Positions 5,814 to 5,850 of a stretch of 5,850 nt of DNA are shown piece by piece. The stretch spans positions 1 through 5,850 of the forward strand of contig JASBVW010000100.1 in the NCBI GenBank assembly GCA_029961005.1, written 5' to 3'. A program made the translations under genes and the position numbers. The notes under the pieces were generated by a model, which saw nothing but the letters and a program-made list of their open reading frames with translations, was not told where the DNA came from and ran no database searches. This DNA comes from Bacillota bacterium (GTDB taxonomy: Bacteria > Bacillota > UBA5301 > JASBVW01). The first letter of the stretch is position 1; the number at the start of each line of letters is the position of its first letter.

Positions 5814-5850
5814 ATGCAGTACAAAGACACGGCCTACACCGCAGCAGTGA
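5814..5850 (+). CDS. Start of an unidentified gene (3' truncated by the window)
   Basis: Only 12 codons are visible, reading MQYKDTAYTAAV, so no family can be named. The start is well supported. AAGGAGG (5800-5806) lies 7 bases before the ATG, and a perfect extended -10 promoter lies about 40 bases upstream. The gene follows porB by 71 bases on the same strand. A link to oxidoreductase function cannot be judged from this fragment. Confidence 0.7.
   Translation, partial: MQYKDTAYTAAV

Overview
The window is a GC-rich bacterial segment with compact gene spacing, strong AGGAGG-type ribosome binding sites and frequent GTG starts. It encodes an outer-membrane TonB-dependent receptor and a TonB protein, so the host should have an outer membrane. 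It also encodes the beta subunit of a multi-subunit, oxygen-sensitive 2-oxoacid:ferredoxin oxidoreductase, which points to an anaerobe. A diderm Firmicutes-like anaerobe, possibly thermophilic, would fit, but the phylum cannot be fixed from these genes alone.

Layout, left to right. (1) Bases 2-1464, plus strand: the 3' part of pstA and all of pstB, overlapping by 4 bases (GTGA). These are the permease and ATPase of the high-affinity phosphate ABC importer. No phoU follows within the window. (2) Bases 1491-4366, minus strand: an operon transcribed right to left, btuB-like receptor then tonB, 14 bases apart. pstB and tonB are convergent with a 26-base gap. The only strong plus-strand intrinsic terminator after pstB lies inside the tonB coding region (1547-1585). 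(3) Bases 4367-4800: non-coding. It holds a cobalamin (B12) riboswitch on the minus strand, an intrinsic terminator, a second hairpin and the btuB ribosome binding site. (4) Bases 4801-5742, plus strand: a porB-like pyruvate:ferredoxin oxidoreductase beta subunit, divergent from btuB and without its partner subunits here. (5) Bases 5766-5850: a perfect extended -10 promoter, a ribosome binding site and the first 12 codons of an unrecognised gene.

How the parts work together. The central unit is a self-contained B12 uptake module. When cobalamin is scarce the riboswitch should let RNA polymerase pass the leader terminator, producing both the outer-membrane receptor and a TonB protein to power it. 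When cobalamin is plentiful the leader should terminate. A TonB placed under the same riboswitch as its receptor suggests a dedicated energy transducer rather than a housekeeping one. The most unusual structural feature is a single inverted repeat plus A/T run. It appears to be the pst terminator on one strand and encodes an atypical spacer of the TonB C-terminal domain on the other.
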